From NCBI RefSeq assembly GCF_027853965.1, contig NZ_JAQGLB010000001.1, forward strand, positions 62,001 through 126,000: a DNA stretch of 64,000 nt. Reading direction: 5' to 3'. Each line of letters starts with the position of its first letter. The first letter of the stretch is position 1. The translations under genes were made by a program, and so were the position numbers. The notes under the pieces are model-generated. The model had not been told where the DNA came from, made no database searches, and was given only the letters and a program-made list of their open reading frames with translations. Of this stretch, positions 25,323 to 33,281 are shown in pieces. The stretch comes from Saccharopolyspora indica. Its GTDB lineage: Bacteria; Actinomycetota; Actinomycetes; Mycobacteriales; Pseudonocardiaceae.

Positions 25323-26702
25323 TCAGGTGCGGGAGTCGAGCCAGTCGCGGACTTCGCGGCGGAGCAGGAGGAAGCCCAGCACCGGCAGGGCGATCGCGCC
25401 CGCCAGGTAGACGATGATCTGGAAGGGCAGCAGCACGGCGAGCGGGGCGAACGACCTGGACGCCGCGGACAGCGCGGCCATCCAGATCACCGCGATGAAC
25501 GCCATCCACACCAGGGCCACCAGGAGCACGAACCCGGTGAAGATGCTCATGATCTGCAGCATGAGCACCGCGACGGGGCCACCGCGCAGGGCGCGGCGCA
25601 TCCACAGCACGAACGGGACCACCCACAGCGCCGTCAGCACGGTCAACCCGAAGACGGTGTCGAACGTCGGATTCCCGGTGATCGCGAGGAGGCCGCTGAC
25701 CTCGCCGGGGCCCGCCCCGATCATCATGACCGCCAGCGGCACGATCAGGTAGGCGAGCTCGGCGCAGCCCCAGAACGAGGCGAACGCGGCCACGCAGGCG
25801 GTGACCACCTTCGGCCGGGGCGCGGGTTGCCGGGCGCTCGGTGGCCGCAGGCCGCGGGGGAGGGCTCGGGCGGGGACGTCGATGCGCGGGAACCTGCCGT
25901 TGAGCAGCTCCAGGTGCGGAGTCCAGTCCTGCTCGAACCAGATCAGGGCGCGGACGTAGCGGGAGCGGAAGAGCTTGCCGCGGACTCCTTCCGGCGGGTG
26001 CTCCGGCAGCCCCTTCGGGAAGACGTGGCCCACCGAGCTCCGGAATTCCTGGTACTGGTGCCGGTCCCTGGTGATGACGACCGCCAGGCGGCCGGGGGCG
26101 TTGCGCTGCACCACCTGGCGGACTTCCCACTCCAGGCTCCGGCCCGGTCCAGCGGCCAGCAGCACGAGGTCGGCCCGGTCGAGAGCGGCGAGGATCTCGT
26201 CCTGCCACTGCTCGTCGGTGGTGTAGGCGCGTTCGGCGCCGGTGCGCGGCAGCCGGTCGCCGGGCTGTCCGAGCGCGACCATCCGGCCGAACGGTGCGAC
26301 GCCTCGGGCGATCTGCTGCTCTTCGGTGCGGACCTCGTTGACCGAGACCAGGAACTGGCGGAGCAGCAGGTGGCGGAGACGCAGCTTCGGCGTCCGCGCG
26401 AGGCCGCGGTCGTCGGAGAACGAGCGGAGGAAGAGCACGATCCGCTCGTCCGGGGCCAGGGCGCGCAGGCTCGGCAGGACCGGCGCCAGGTGCCGTCGGC
26501 CGCGGAGCACGGCCCACAGGCCGGTTCCGATCAGGGCCAGGCCCAGCACACCGCCGGCCACCTGCAGCCAGTCCGGCCCGACGCTGGTGAACGTGGGGGA
26601 CAGGACGCCCATCAGCAGTGCGAACCAGCCGAAGGACTCCAGCCGCCGGCCGGTCGTCCGGGATTGCTCGATCTTCGAGACCTGCGCTGGGCCGTCCGCC
26701 AC
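25323..26702 (-). CDS. multi-pass membrane protein with cytosolic TIR-like/Rossmannoid domain
   Basis: 459 aa. Two TM helices at about residues 24-66, a cytosolic alpha/beta domain at about 80-290, then about four TM helices to the C-terminus. The soluble part starts with ERIVLFLRSFSDD and contains FGRMVALGQPGD, WQDEILAALDRADLVLLAAG and SLEWEVRQVV, a pattern of alternating strands and helices like TIR or STIR folds. No named Pfam family is certain. GTG start has GAGGA seven bases upstream. Its neighbour is the SLATT protein. Confidence 0.65.
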   Translation of the reverse strand: MADGPAQVSKIEQSRTTGRRLESFGWFALLMGVLSPTFTSVGPDWLQVAGGVLGLALIGTGLWAVLRGRRHLAPVLPSLRALAPDERIVLFLRSFSDDRGLARTPKLRLRHLLLRQFLVSVNEVRTEEQQIARGVAPFGRMVALGQPGDRLPRTGAERAYTTDEQWQDEILAALDRADLVLLAAGPGRSLEWEVRQVVQRNAPGRLAVVITRDRHQYQEFRSSVGHVFPKGLPEHPPEGVRGKLFRSRYVRALIWFEQDWTPHLELLNGRFPRIDVPARALPRGLRPPSARQPAPRPKVVTACVAAFASFWGCAELAYLIVPLAVMMIGAGPGEVSGLLAITGNPTFDTVFGLTVLTALWVVPFVLWMRRALRGGPVAVLMLQIMSIFTGFVLLVALVWMAFIAVIWMAALSAASRSFAPLAVLLPFQIIVYLAGAIALPVLGFLLLRREVRDWLDSRT

Positions 26703-27222
26703 TGGTGCATCCTCGCCGGTTCGGGGACAAGAGCAGATCACCAGCGTAGCGAGATCCGGCCGCGCACAGGGGTGAATGCCGGAGCTCTCGCGCGGCGGAT
26801 TCCCGCTGCACGGCTTGGGTTTCGGGCGAGTGGATGTTGTGCCCGCAACATCTCGGCTGCGCGAACCGGATGTCGGGAAGGGGCTGATCGGGCAGGTGTT
26901 GGCCTCCTGGGCTGCGGCGTATTCGATGCTGTCCACGATGATTGTTCCAGTGTTGCAAGAGATCCCTCGGGAACTGTCCTAAATGGTCTGCTGTCGCCAG
27001 CGGTGCGAGGAAGTGCCTCGCTGGAACATCGCGGCTCCACATCGGCATCGTGGTGATCGGCTTCGGCGGTTCTGCGGTCGGCGTATGAGGAACGCCACTC
27101 TCGGCGGCGCGCTCGTGGACGTGCCTTGCGGGCGCAGGCAGGGTGGTCGGCAGCACTGGCGCCCTGCGGGGTGTCGCGTCCGAAGCGTTGGCGCTCGCGA
27201 GGCGTCGTCGGGAGGTATGCAC
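26703..27222. other. 520-bp gap without a convincing gene
   Basis: Lies between divergent genes. It contains the hairpin GATGTTG-N6-CAACATC (26833-26852) and, at 27001-27029, a short GCGAGG/CCTCGC stem. Short ORFs on both strands lack ribosome sites and clear coding bias. Confidence 0.5.
26833..26852. repeat. intergenic inverted repeat GATGTTG-N6-CAACATC
   Basis: Seven-base perfect arms; one further T-G wobble pair would give an 8-bp stem with a GCCC loop. No U-tract follows. Could be an operator or a structured RNA element. Confidence 0.4.
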
Positions 27223-27822
27223 ATGACCGAACCGGGCAAGGCCGATGAGTCGGCCGCTGAGAAGCCGGTGACCGGGGAGAACCCGGAACCGGACGGCTCG
27301 GCGCAGGCCGGGGACCAGGCCGGGGCCGCGCAGCACGACGCGTCCGACGAGGCGCCAGTGGCCGCTGAGGCCGAGGAGGCCCCGGTCGCTCCGAAGGGCA
27401 GCGGGAGCAAGAAGGGGCTGTTCGTCGGGCTCGCCAGCGGTCTGCTCGTGGGTGCTGCCGCCGCGTTGGCGTTCGCCGGGTTCGTCAAGCCGGACTTCCT
27501 GGTCGGGCCGGGCAAACCGGACGACACCGCGTCCGCGGTCACCGCCGCTCTGGCGGGCAAGGACGCCAGCGGTCTCGCGGCGAGCTCGTGCCGTGCTCCT
27601 GATGGGACGCTGGCCCCGCAACTCCCGCCGCAGGCGTTGCAGCTCATCCAGGCCGCGGAGCAGTCGGGCCCGTCGCGCTGGGCACTGGACAGCGAGGCGC
27701 TGGCGCCGGTCGACCTCACGATCGACGTGCAGGGCCAGACCCAGACCGTCCCGATCGACGTGGTCCTCGGCGTGACCGACGGCGAATGGTGCATGAAGGG
27801 CATCGCGGACCGGCAGCAATAG
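27223..27822 (+). CDS. hypothetical single-TM protein with exported C-terminal domain
   Basis: 199 aa. Residues 1-65 are acidic and rich in Ala, Glu, Gly and Pro (disordered, cytosolic), then KKGLFVGLASGLLVGAAAALAFAGFV (shown in parts, about 67-90) forms one TM helix, and about 110 residues follow outside, with two Cys (SSCRAPD and EWCMKG) that could pair. The second half resembles small NTF2/DUF4878-like lipoprotein folds but no family is certain. ATG 27223 is chosen because GGAGG lies 7 bases upstream; ATG 27217 is too close to it. Confidence 0.7.
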   Translation: MTEPGKADESAAEKPVTGENPEPDGSAQAGDQAGAAQHDASDEAPVAAEAEEAPVAPKGSGSKKGLFVGLASGLLVGAAAALAFAGFVKPDFLVGPGKPDDTASAVTAALAGKDASGLAASSCRAPDGTLAPQLPPQALQLIQAAEQSGPSRWALDSEALAPVDLTIDVQGQTQTVPIDVVLGVTDGEWCMKGIADRQQ

Positions 27823-28064
27823 CCGCTCGGCGGGTCCGCCGCGACGGCGTGTGGTGGGCCTGCTGGCCGTGCGGCCCGGTGTCGTGTAGATTTAGTTCTG
27901 GTCGTAGTAGTTCTGTTTCGTGTTTTGCGCAGGCTCGCAGGATATCGATGCGGGTGAGCCGCTTTCTTTGGTGAAGCTGGAGTGAGCAGCCGTCTGAGAC
28001 ACCTCCGGCCCCGGCAGGCGCGCAAGGTGCCGCCGGTTCCTCTCTAGCTCTCAAGGAGATCGTC
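27823..28064 (+). other. leader region of the cold-shock gene
   Basis: Has no gene. An AT-richer stretch at 27885-27925 probably holds the promoter, leaving an mRNA leader of over 100 nt before AAGGAG at 28051-28056, as is common for csp genes whose leaders act in cold response. No specific cold-box match is claimed. Confidence 0.45.
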
Positions 28065-28265
28065 ATGGCACAGGGAACTGTGAAGTGGTTCAACGCTGAA
28101 AAGGGCTTCGGCTTCATCGCCCCCGACGACGGCGGCCCGGACGTGTTCGTGCACTACTCGGCCATCGAGGCCTCGGGCTTCCGCGAGCTGTCCGAGGACC
28201 AGCACGTGACCTACGAGGTCACCCAGGGGCCGAAGGGCCCGCAGGCCGCCAGCGTGCGCGTCTGA
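28065..28265 (+). CDS. cold-shock protein (CspA family)
   Basis: 66-aa single cold-shock domain, the usual length. RNP1 (KGFGFI, residues 15-20) and RNP2 (VFVHY, residues 28-32) are intact, so it should bind single-stranded RNA and act as an RNA chaperone. Strong AAGGAG site nine bases upstream, long leader and a very stable terminator. Confidence 0.95.
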   Translation: MAQGTVKWFNAEKGFGFIAPDDGGPDVFVHYSAIEASGFRELSEDQHVTYEVTQGPKGPQAASVRV

Positions 28266-28277
28266 CCTGCTTGTTCT

Positions 28278-28315
28278 CCGCTGGCCCCCGTCCGGAACCG
28301 GACGGGGGCCAGCGG
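28278..28315 (+). terminator. strong terminator of the cold-shock gene
   Basis: Eighteen-base perfect arms around a central AA (28296-28297), starting 12 bases after the stop codon. No U-tract. Confidence 0.9.
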
Positions 28316-28386
28316 CGTTCGACACCGTTGGCGCCAGTCCGCGAGTGACCGTCCTGGCAGGCGGTGCCCCGCTCCTCATCGGACGA

Positions 28387-28524
28387 TCAGCGTTCGCCGC
28401 GGCGGTGGCGGAAGTCATGCCGGGCCACCGCCAGGAACACCTCCGGCGGGTTCAGCACCCGCAGCGACCAGTGGTCCAGTCGACGCAGCGCGGTCTCCAG
28501 GCGGGAACGGGCCTTGCCGGTCAT
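28387..28524 (-). CDS. small hypothetical protein coupled to the MFS gene
   Basis: 45 aa (begins MTGKARSRLETALRRLDHW, ends RHDFRHRRGER). ATG overlaps the MFS stop in an ATGA junction and has GAGGAG seven bases upstream, which makes it a believable gene despite its size. Strongly basic, with an amphipathic N-terminal helix and no TM segment. No family recognised. Confidence 0.6.
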   Translation of the reverse strand: MTGKARSRLETALRRLDHWSLRVLNPPEVFLAVARHDFRHRRGER

Positions 28525-29726
28525 CGCGTGCTCCTCGTCTCGAGCGACGTCGCGCGGTGCTCCGGGTGGGCGGGCCGGTGCAGCAGCCACCAGATCGCGA
28601 GCAGGCACAGCGCGTTGAGTCCGAACAGGATGATCGGGACGGAGGTGGTGGAGGTGAGTTCGATGCCCACGCCGATCAGCGGCGGGAACACGACACCGCC
28701 CAGCATCGACGCCGCGATCACGTACGCACCGGCGCGCTGCGCGTCGGGCACCATCCGGTGCAGCCACGGCAGCCCGGTGGGGAAGACCGGTGCGATGAAC
28801 AGGCCGAGACCGGCGTAGGCGTACGGCGCCAGCGACGGCACCACGGCCAGCGCGAGGCAGACCGCCATGCCGACGCAGCTCCAGGTGAGGATCCGCTGCT
28901 CGGACCACCGCAGCGCCAGCGGGGCGACGAGGAACCGGCCGATCGTCATCATCAACCAGTACGCGGCGGTGGCCGACGTCGCCGCGCTCGTGGTGTAGCC
29001 CGCGGCGATCAGGTGGGTCGGCTCCCAGCCGCCCGCCCCGGATTCGACGCCGATGTTGAGCACGTACAGGACGACGAACGCCCCGGTGATGGCGATGGTG
29101 CGGTTGCGCAGCATCGCGCCCCGGTCCGGCGCTGTGCTGCCGCCGCTGTCCACGCGCGTGTTGCGCACGCCGCGCAAAGCCGGGATCAGCGCCGTCGAGG
29201 CGATCGCGAAGGCGGCGAAGACGAGCGGATAGCTGTCCGGGCCGAGCTGGGCCAATGCCACCGGAGCGAGGATCGAGCCGACCCCGAAGAACGCGTTGAG
29301 CAGGTTCAGCATGGCCGGGCTGCGTGCGCCGAAGCCGATGGCGAACAGGTGGTTGAGGCCGTAGTCGATCGAGCCGTAGCCCAGGCCCGCGACGAAGGCG
29401 CCCAGGAGGGCCACCGGCCACGGCGGTGTCATGGCGAACACGACGGCGCCCGCGGCCATGGCCAGGTAGGAGCAGCCCAGCAGGAGGCGGTTGCCGATCC
29501 TGCCGCAGCACCGGTGGAACACCACCACGCCGAGCAACCCGCCGACGAAGTGGGCGCTCAGCCCCAGGCCGGCCACCGCGGGGGAGACCCCGTAGTTGGC
29601 GCGCACCGCCGGGATCGCGGGACCGTAGAGGGCCTGGAGCGCGCCGATCAGCACGAATCCGGCGAACGCTCCGGCGATCCCGACGCCGCTGAACAACCGC
29701 GGCCCGGCGTCCTCGTCTTCACCCAC
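28521..29726 (-). CDS. MFS transporter
   Basis: 401 aa with about 12 TM helices. Similar in outline to the FucP/sugar-efflux-like single-domain MFS proteins: ALQALYGPAIPAVRANYGVSPAVAGL at TM1-loop and GYGSIDYGLNHLFAIG near 100. GTG 29726 is the best start, although the ribosome site is weak. Divergent from a LacI regulator with two tandem palindromes between, so it is probably induced by the LacI ligand (a sugar or related acid). Confidence 0.8.
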   Translation of the reverse strand: MGEDEDAGPRLFSGVGIAGAFAGFVLIGALQALYGPAIPAVRANYGVSPAVAGLGLSAHFVGGLLGVVVFHRCCGRIGNRLLLGCSYLAMAAGAVVFAMTPPWPVALLGAFVAGLGYGSIDYGLNHLFAIGFGARSPAMLNLLNAFFGVGSILAPVALAQLGPDSYPLVFAAFAIASTALIPALRGVRNTRVDSGGSTAPDRGAMLRNRTIAITGAFVVLYVLNIGVESGAGGWEPTHLIAAGYTTSAATSATAAYWLMMTIGRFLVAPLALRWSEQRILTWSCVGMAVCLALAVVPSLAPYAYAGLGLFIAPVFPTGLPWLHRMVPDAQRAGAYVIAASMLGGVVFPPLIGVGIELTSTTSVPIILFGLNALCLLAIWWLLHRPAHPEHRATSLETRSTR

Positions 29727-29746
29727 GGTGCACGGCCCCAGAGGTT

Positions 29747-29758
29747 GTGAACGGTCAC
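29747..29758. promoter_or_regulatory. LacI operator candidate, half-perfect copy
   Basis: GTGAACGGTCAC, one mismatch pair from a perfect 12-bp palindrome. Immediately followed by the perfect copy. Confidence 0.6.
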
Positions 29759-29771
29759 GTGAACGTTCACG
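29758..29771. promoter_or_regulatory. LacI operator candidate, perfect copy
   Basis: CGTGAACGTTCACG, a perfect 14-bp palindrome with the central CG typical of LacI-family operators, between the divergent MFS and lacI starts. Confidence 0.7.
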
Positions 29772-29847
29772 AGGATCCTGCGGGAGCCTGCCGATGTCAA
29801 GGTGCCGGGCGTTCCCGGGTGGCTGCGCGGTGTGCTGTGATGGGTGG

Positions 29848-30834
29848 ATGGCGGCACCGGCGCGAAGGCCCACGATCAAGGACGTCGCGCGCGCGGCGCA
29901 GGTCTCGTACCAGACCGTCTCCCGGGCGATCAACGACAAGCCGGAGATCGACCCGGACACCAAGCGCCGGGTCCTCGACGTCGCCGAGCAGCTCGGATAC
30001 CGGCCGAGCAGGCACGCTCGGGCCCTGGTCAAGCCCCGCCCGAGCACGCTCGGCCTCACCGTCCCGGACCTGACCAACCCCTTCTTCCCCGAGGTCGTCG
30101 CCGGCGTGATCGACTCCGCCGCGGCGAGCGGCTGGCAGGTCAACGTCGTCAGCGGCGCCGGGGGACCGGCCGCCGAGGCCGAACTGCTGCGGTCCTTCGC
30201 CGCGGAGGTCGACGCGCTGGTCGGCTACTTCAACCACCTCGACCGCTCGCCCGAGGGCCTCGACATCCCGGTCGTGCTGCTCGACGCCGAGGTGCCGATG
30301 CCGCGGTGCGCAGCGGTCGCGGTGAACGTCGACGCGGGCGTGCGGGCCGGAGTCCAGCACCTGCTGGACCGCGGGCACCGCCGCCTCGGCATGATCGACT
30401 GCTCGACCAGCTGCGACCGCCACCAGCGCCGCAAGTCCTTCCAGCAGGCCCTCGCCGACCACGGGATCGCGCTGCCCGCCGACGCGGTCGTCGACAGCGA
30501 GCAGTCGATCCCGGGAGCCGAGCGGGCGACGCACCAGCTGCTGGACCGCCACCCGGAGGTGACCGCGGTGTTCGCCTTCAACGACCTGACCGCGGTCGGG
30601 GTCGTGCGCGCCGCGCACGCGCGCGGGCTGCGGGTCCCGCAGGACTGCGCGGTGCTGGGCTTCGACGGGCTGATGCTCGGTGAGCTCATCACACCGCCGC
30701 TGACCACGCTGCACATCGACAAGCGGCGCCTGGGCGCCCTCGCGGTCGGCGAGGTGGAGCGCCTGCTCGCGGGCGAGCGGGAACCGGCGGAGGTCGAGTT
30801 GACGCCGGAGCTCGTCGTCCGCGAATCGGCCTAG
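29848..30834 (+). CDS. LacI family transcriptional regulator
   Basis: 328 aa. N-terminal HTH at residues 8-28 (TIKDVARAAQVSYQTVSRAI) and hinge helix to about 60, then a periplasmic-binding-protein-like effector domain (LGLTVPDLTNPFFPEVV near 62, FNDLTAVGVVRAA near 245, CAVLGFDGL near 270). ATG 29848 puts the HTH at the usual distance from the start. Probably represses the divergent MFS gene, and perhaps the dehydrogenase operon downstream, whose promoter shares GTGAACG half-sites. Confidence 0.9.
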   Translation: MAAPARRPTIKDVARAAQVSYQTVSRAINDKPEIDPDTKRRVLDVAEQLGYRPSRHARALVKPRPSTLGLTVPDLTNPFFPEVVAGVIDSAAASGWQVNVVSGAGGPAAEAELLRSFAAEVDALVGYFNHLDRSPEGLDIPVVLLDAEVPMPRCAAVAVNVDAGVRAGVQHLLDRGHRRLGMIDCSTSCDRHQRRKSFQQALADHGIALPADAVVDSEQSIPGAERATHQLLDRHPEVTAVFAFNDLTAVGVVRAAHARGLRVPQDCAVLGFDGLMLGELITPPLTTLHIDKRRLGALAVGEVERLLAGEREPAEVELTPELVVRESA

Positions 30835-30888
30835 TGGCCAGTTCGACCGGAACTCGCCGCCGGTTCGGCGCACGCAGCACGAGCTCGG

Positions 30889-30923
30889 GCTCGTTCACAG
30901 GGCAATTCTTACTGTGAACGAGC
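30889..30923. promoter_or_regulatory. 35-bp inverted repeat before the 2-oxoacid dehydrogenase operon
   Basis: Perfect 12-bp arms (GCTCGTTCACAG and CTGTGAACGAGC) with an 11-base spacer. The arms contain CGTTCAC/GTGAACG, the half-site of the LacI-type operators at 29747-29771. It also covers the in-frame GTG at 30914, arguing against that codon as the E1 alpha start. Confidence 0.65.
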
Positions 30924-31009
30924 GCGTATCGCGGGTGGGACCGGGCAGAGTGAACAGCCGGAAGGGCGTCGCTTGCACGGCAGGGCGGTGGTTGCGCACG
31001 CTTCCGGGC

Positions 31010-31981
31010 ATGGACGCAGCTGATCTTCGTACGCTCCACCGCTTGATGCTGGTGGCGCGACGGCTGGACGAGGAGGCCATCGCGCTGCAGCGCCAGGGCG
31101 TTCTCCCCGCCTACGCGCCGGCGAAGGGGCAGGAGGCCGCGCAGGTGGCCAGCGGCGCCGCCCTCGACCTGGACCGCGACTTCGCGTTCCCCACCTACCG
31201 CGAGCTCGGCGTGGCGGTCGGCATGGGCGTCGATCTCGTCTCCTACCTCGCCTCGCACCGCAACCTCTGGCACGGCGGGCTCTACGATGCGCAGGCCTCG
31301 CGGCTGGCGCCGCTGAACGCGGTCGTCGGCGGGCCGGTCCTGCACGCCGTGGGCTGGGCGATGGGTGCGAAGCTCGACGAGACCGGCGGTGCGGCCATCA
31401 CGTACTTCGGCGACGGCGCCAGCTCGCAGGGCGACGTGCACGAGGCGATGAACTTCGCCGGCGTGTACCGGCTCCCGGTGGTGTTCTTCTGCCAGAACAA
31501 CGGCTGGGCGATCTCGGTGCCCACCGAACGGCAGGTGGCCGGCGGCTCGGTGGCCGCTCGTGCCGCGGGCTACGGCATCGAGAGCCGGCGCGTCGACGGC
31601 AACGACGCGGTCGCGGTGTTCGATGCGACCCGCGACGCCCTGGAGCGGGCCCGCGACGGCGGCGGGCCGACGGTGATCGAAGCGATGACCTACCGGATGG
31701 GCCCGCACTCCACTTCGGACGATCCGGGCCGCTACCGGACGCTGGAGGACGAGCAGGCGCGGGCCGGGCGCGATCCGCTCGTGCTCGCCGCGCAGCAGCT
31801 CGCCGCCGACGAGGTCGCCGCGGCCGAGGAGAACGCCGCCGCCGTGGTGCGCGAGGTCCGGGAAGGCCTGATCGCGCTCGACGTGCGGCCCGGCGAGGAG
31901 CTGTTCTCGTTCGTCTACCGCGAGCCCACGAAGTCCCTGCTGGAGCAGCAGCGGGCGTGGAAGGAGCACCTCGATGCCTGA
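31010..31981 (+). CDS. 2-oxoacid dehydrogenase E1 component, alpha subunit
   Basis: 323 aa from ATG 31010. ThDP motif GDGASSQGDVHEAMNFAG with the closing NN of QNNGW is at about residues 134-164; RMGPHSTSDDP near 230 is the phosphorylation-loop region. LQRQGVLPAYAPAKGQEAAQVA near 25 resembles branched-chain or pyruvate E1 alpha of actinomycetes more than acetoin AcoA. Forms the alpha2beta2 decarboxylase with the next gene. An upstream GTG (30914) lies inside an inverted repeat and is not favoured. Confidence 0.85.
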   Translation: MDAADLRTLHRLMLVARRLDEEAIALQRQGVLPAYAPAKGQEAAQVASGAALDLDRDFAFPTYRELGVAVGMGVDLVSYLASHRNLWHGGLYDAQASRLAPLNAVVGGPVLHAVGWAMGAKLDETGGAAITYFGDGASSQGDVHEAMNFAGVYRLPVVFFCQNNGWAISVPTERQVAGGSVAARAAGYGIESRRVDGNDAVAVFDATRDALERARDGGGPTVIEAMTYRMGPHSTSDDPGRYRTLEDEQARAGRDPLVLAAQQLAADEVAAAEENAAAVVREVREGLIALDVRPGEELFSFVYREPTKSLLEQQRAWKEHLDA

Positions 31982-32963
31982 GCTGTCCCTGCAGAAGGCC
32001 CTCAACCTGGCCCTGCAGCACGCGTGCGAGGACGACGACCGGGTGCTGATCTTCGGCGAGGACGTCGGCACGCTCGGCGGCGTGTTCCGGGTGACCGACG
32101 GCCTGCGCGCCAAGTTCGGCGAGCACCGCGTGTTCGACACGCCGCTGGCCGAGTCGGGGATCATGGGCATGGCGGTCGGGCTGGCGATGCACGGCTGGCG
32201 CCCGGTGCCGGAGATCCAGTTTGACGGCTTCAGCTACCCGGCCATCGACCAGATCGTGAACCAGGTGGCGCGCATGCACTACCGCAGCCGCGGTGCGCTG
32301 ACCATGCCGATCACGCTGCGGCTGCCCAGCTTCGGCGGGATCCGCGCACCGGAGCACCACAGCGAGAGCCTGGAGGCGCTGTTCGCGCACGTACCGGGCT
32401 TGAAGGTGGTGAGCCCGTCGACCCCCTCGGAGGGCTACCACCTGCTGCGGCAGGCGATCGCCGACCCCGACCCGGTGATCTTCCTGGAGCCCAAACCCCG
32501 CTACTGGCAACGGGAATCCTTCGACCCGACCGAACCGGTCGAGGTGCTGCCGCCGGGCACGAGCCGGGTGGTGCGCGGCGGCAAGCACGCCACGCTCGTC
32601 GCGTGGGGCGCGATGGTCGCGCGCTGCCAGCAGGTCGCCGAGCTCGCCGCCGAGGACGGGGTCGAGCTGGAGGTGCTGGACCTGCGCTGGCTCAAGCCGA
32701 TCGACACCGACGGCCTGGCCGCGTCGGTGGCCAGGACCCGCCGCGCGGTCGTGGTCCACGAGGCCCCGCTGACGGCAGGGCTGGGCGCGGAGGTCTCCGC
32801 GCTGGTCACCGAGCGCTGCTTCGCCGACCTGCGCGCCCCGGTGCAGCGCGTCACCGGCTACGACGTGCCCGTCCCGTCGGGCGAGCTGGAGGACGAGTAC
32901 CTGCCCAGCGTCGACCGGATCCTGACCGCCGTCCAGACCACCTTGGAGTACCGCCGTGGCTGA
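31974..32963 (+). CDS. 2-oxoacid dehydrogenase E1 component, beta subunit
   Basis: 329 aa, typical length. N-terminal pyrimidine-binding domain (LIFGEDVGTLGGVFRVTDGL near residue 23, with the ThDP-activating Glu in LAESGIMGMAVG near 56) and C-terminal transketolase-like domain (KPIDTDGLAASVARTRRAVVVHEA near 240). Starts 8 bases inside the end of the alpha gene, so the subunits are made in step. Confidence 0.9.
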   Translation: MPELSLQKALNLALQHACEDDDRVLIFGEDVGTLGGVFRVTDGLRAKFGEHRVFDTPLAESGIMGMAVGLAMHGWRPVPEIQFDGFSYPAIDQIVNQVARMHYRSRGALTMPITLRLPSFGGIRAPEHHSESLEALFAHVPGLKVVSPSTPSEGYHLLRQAIADPDPVIFLEPKPRYWQRESFDPTEPVEVLPPGTSRVVRGGKHATLVAWGAMVARCQQVAELAAEDGVELEVLDLRWLKPIDTDGLAASVARTRRAVVVHEAPLTAGLGAEVSALVTERCFADLRAPVQRVTGYDVPVPSGELEDEYLPSVDRILTAVQTTLEYRRG

Positions 32964-33279
32964 AGTGACCTTTCCCCTGCCCGACCTCGGCGAGGGCCTG
33001 ATCAGCGCAACCGTGCTGGAATGGCTGGTGGCGGAGGGCGACTGGGTGGAGCGCAACGCACCGCTGGTCGAGCTGGAGACGACCAAGTCGGCGGTGGAGA
33101 TCCCCTCGCCGCAGTCCGGCCGGGTCTCGCGACTGCACGTCGCCGAGGACGCGGAGCTGGAGGTGGGGGAGCCGCTGGTCACCTTCACCGTCTCCGACGA
33201 CCAGGCGGGCATCGTCGGAACCGTCCCGGAAGAGCAGAAGCCGCAGCGGCGCGTCCGCCTGACCCTGCCGGAGGATTGA
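32956..33279 (+). CDS. free-standing lipoyl-carrier protein (E2-type lipoyl domain only)
   Basis: 107 aa: one lipoyl domain, with the lipoylated Lys in LETTKSAVE near residue 41 and the start VTFPLPDLGEGL typical of E2 proteins. A normal E2 is 400-600 aa with an E1/E3-binding domain and an acyltransferase core; both are missing, and the next ORF is unrelated to CoA acyltransferases. GTG overlaps the E1 beta end. It presumably carries the acyl group from E1 to another acceptor or to an E2 core encoded elsewhere. Confidence 0.85.
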   Translation: MAEVTFPLPDLGEGLISATVLEWLVAEGDWVERNAPLVELETTKSAVEIPSPQSGRVSRLHVAEDAELEVGEPLVTFTVSDDQAGIVGTVPEEQKPQRRVRLTLPED

Positions 33280-33281
33280 CG

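Noticed and set aside
26776-26982. 68-codon plus-strand frame in the 26703-27222 gap
   Set aside because: No ribosome site and only moderate third-position bias by eye; spans the hairpin at 26833.
30914-31009. GTG 30914 as start of E1 alpha
   Set aside because: It lies inside a perfect 35-bp inverted repeat, and the added 32 residues are low-complexity basic sequence; ATG 31010 gives a normal E1 alpha N-terminus.
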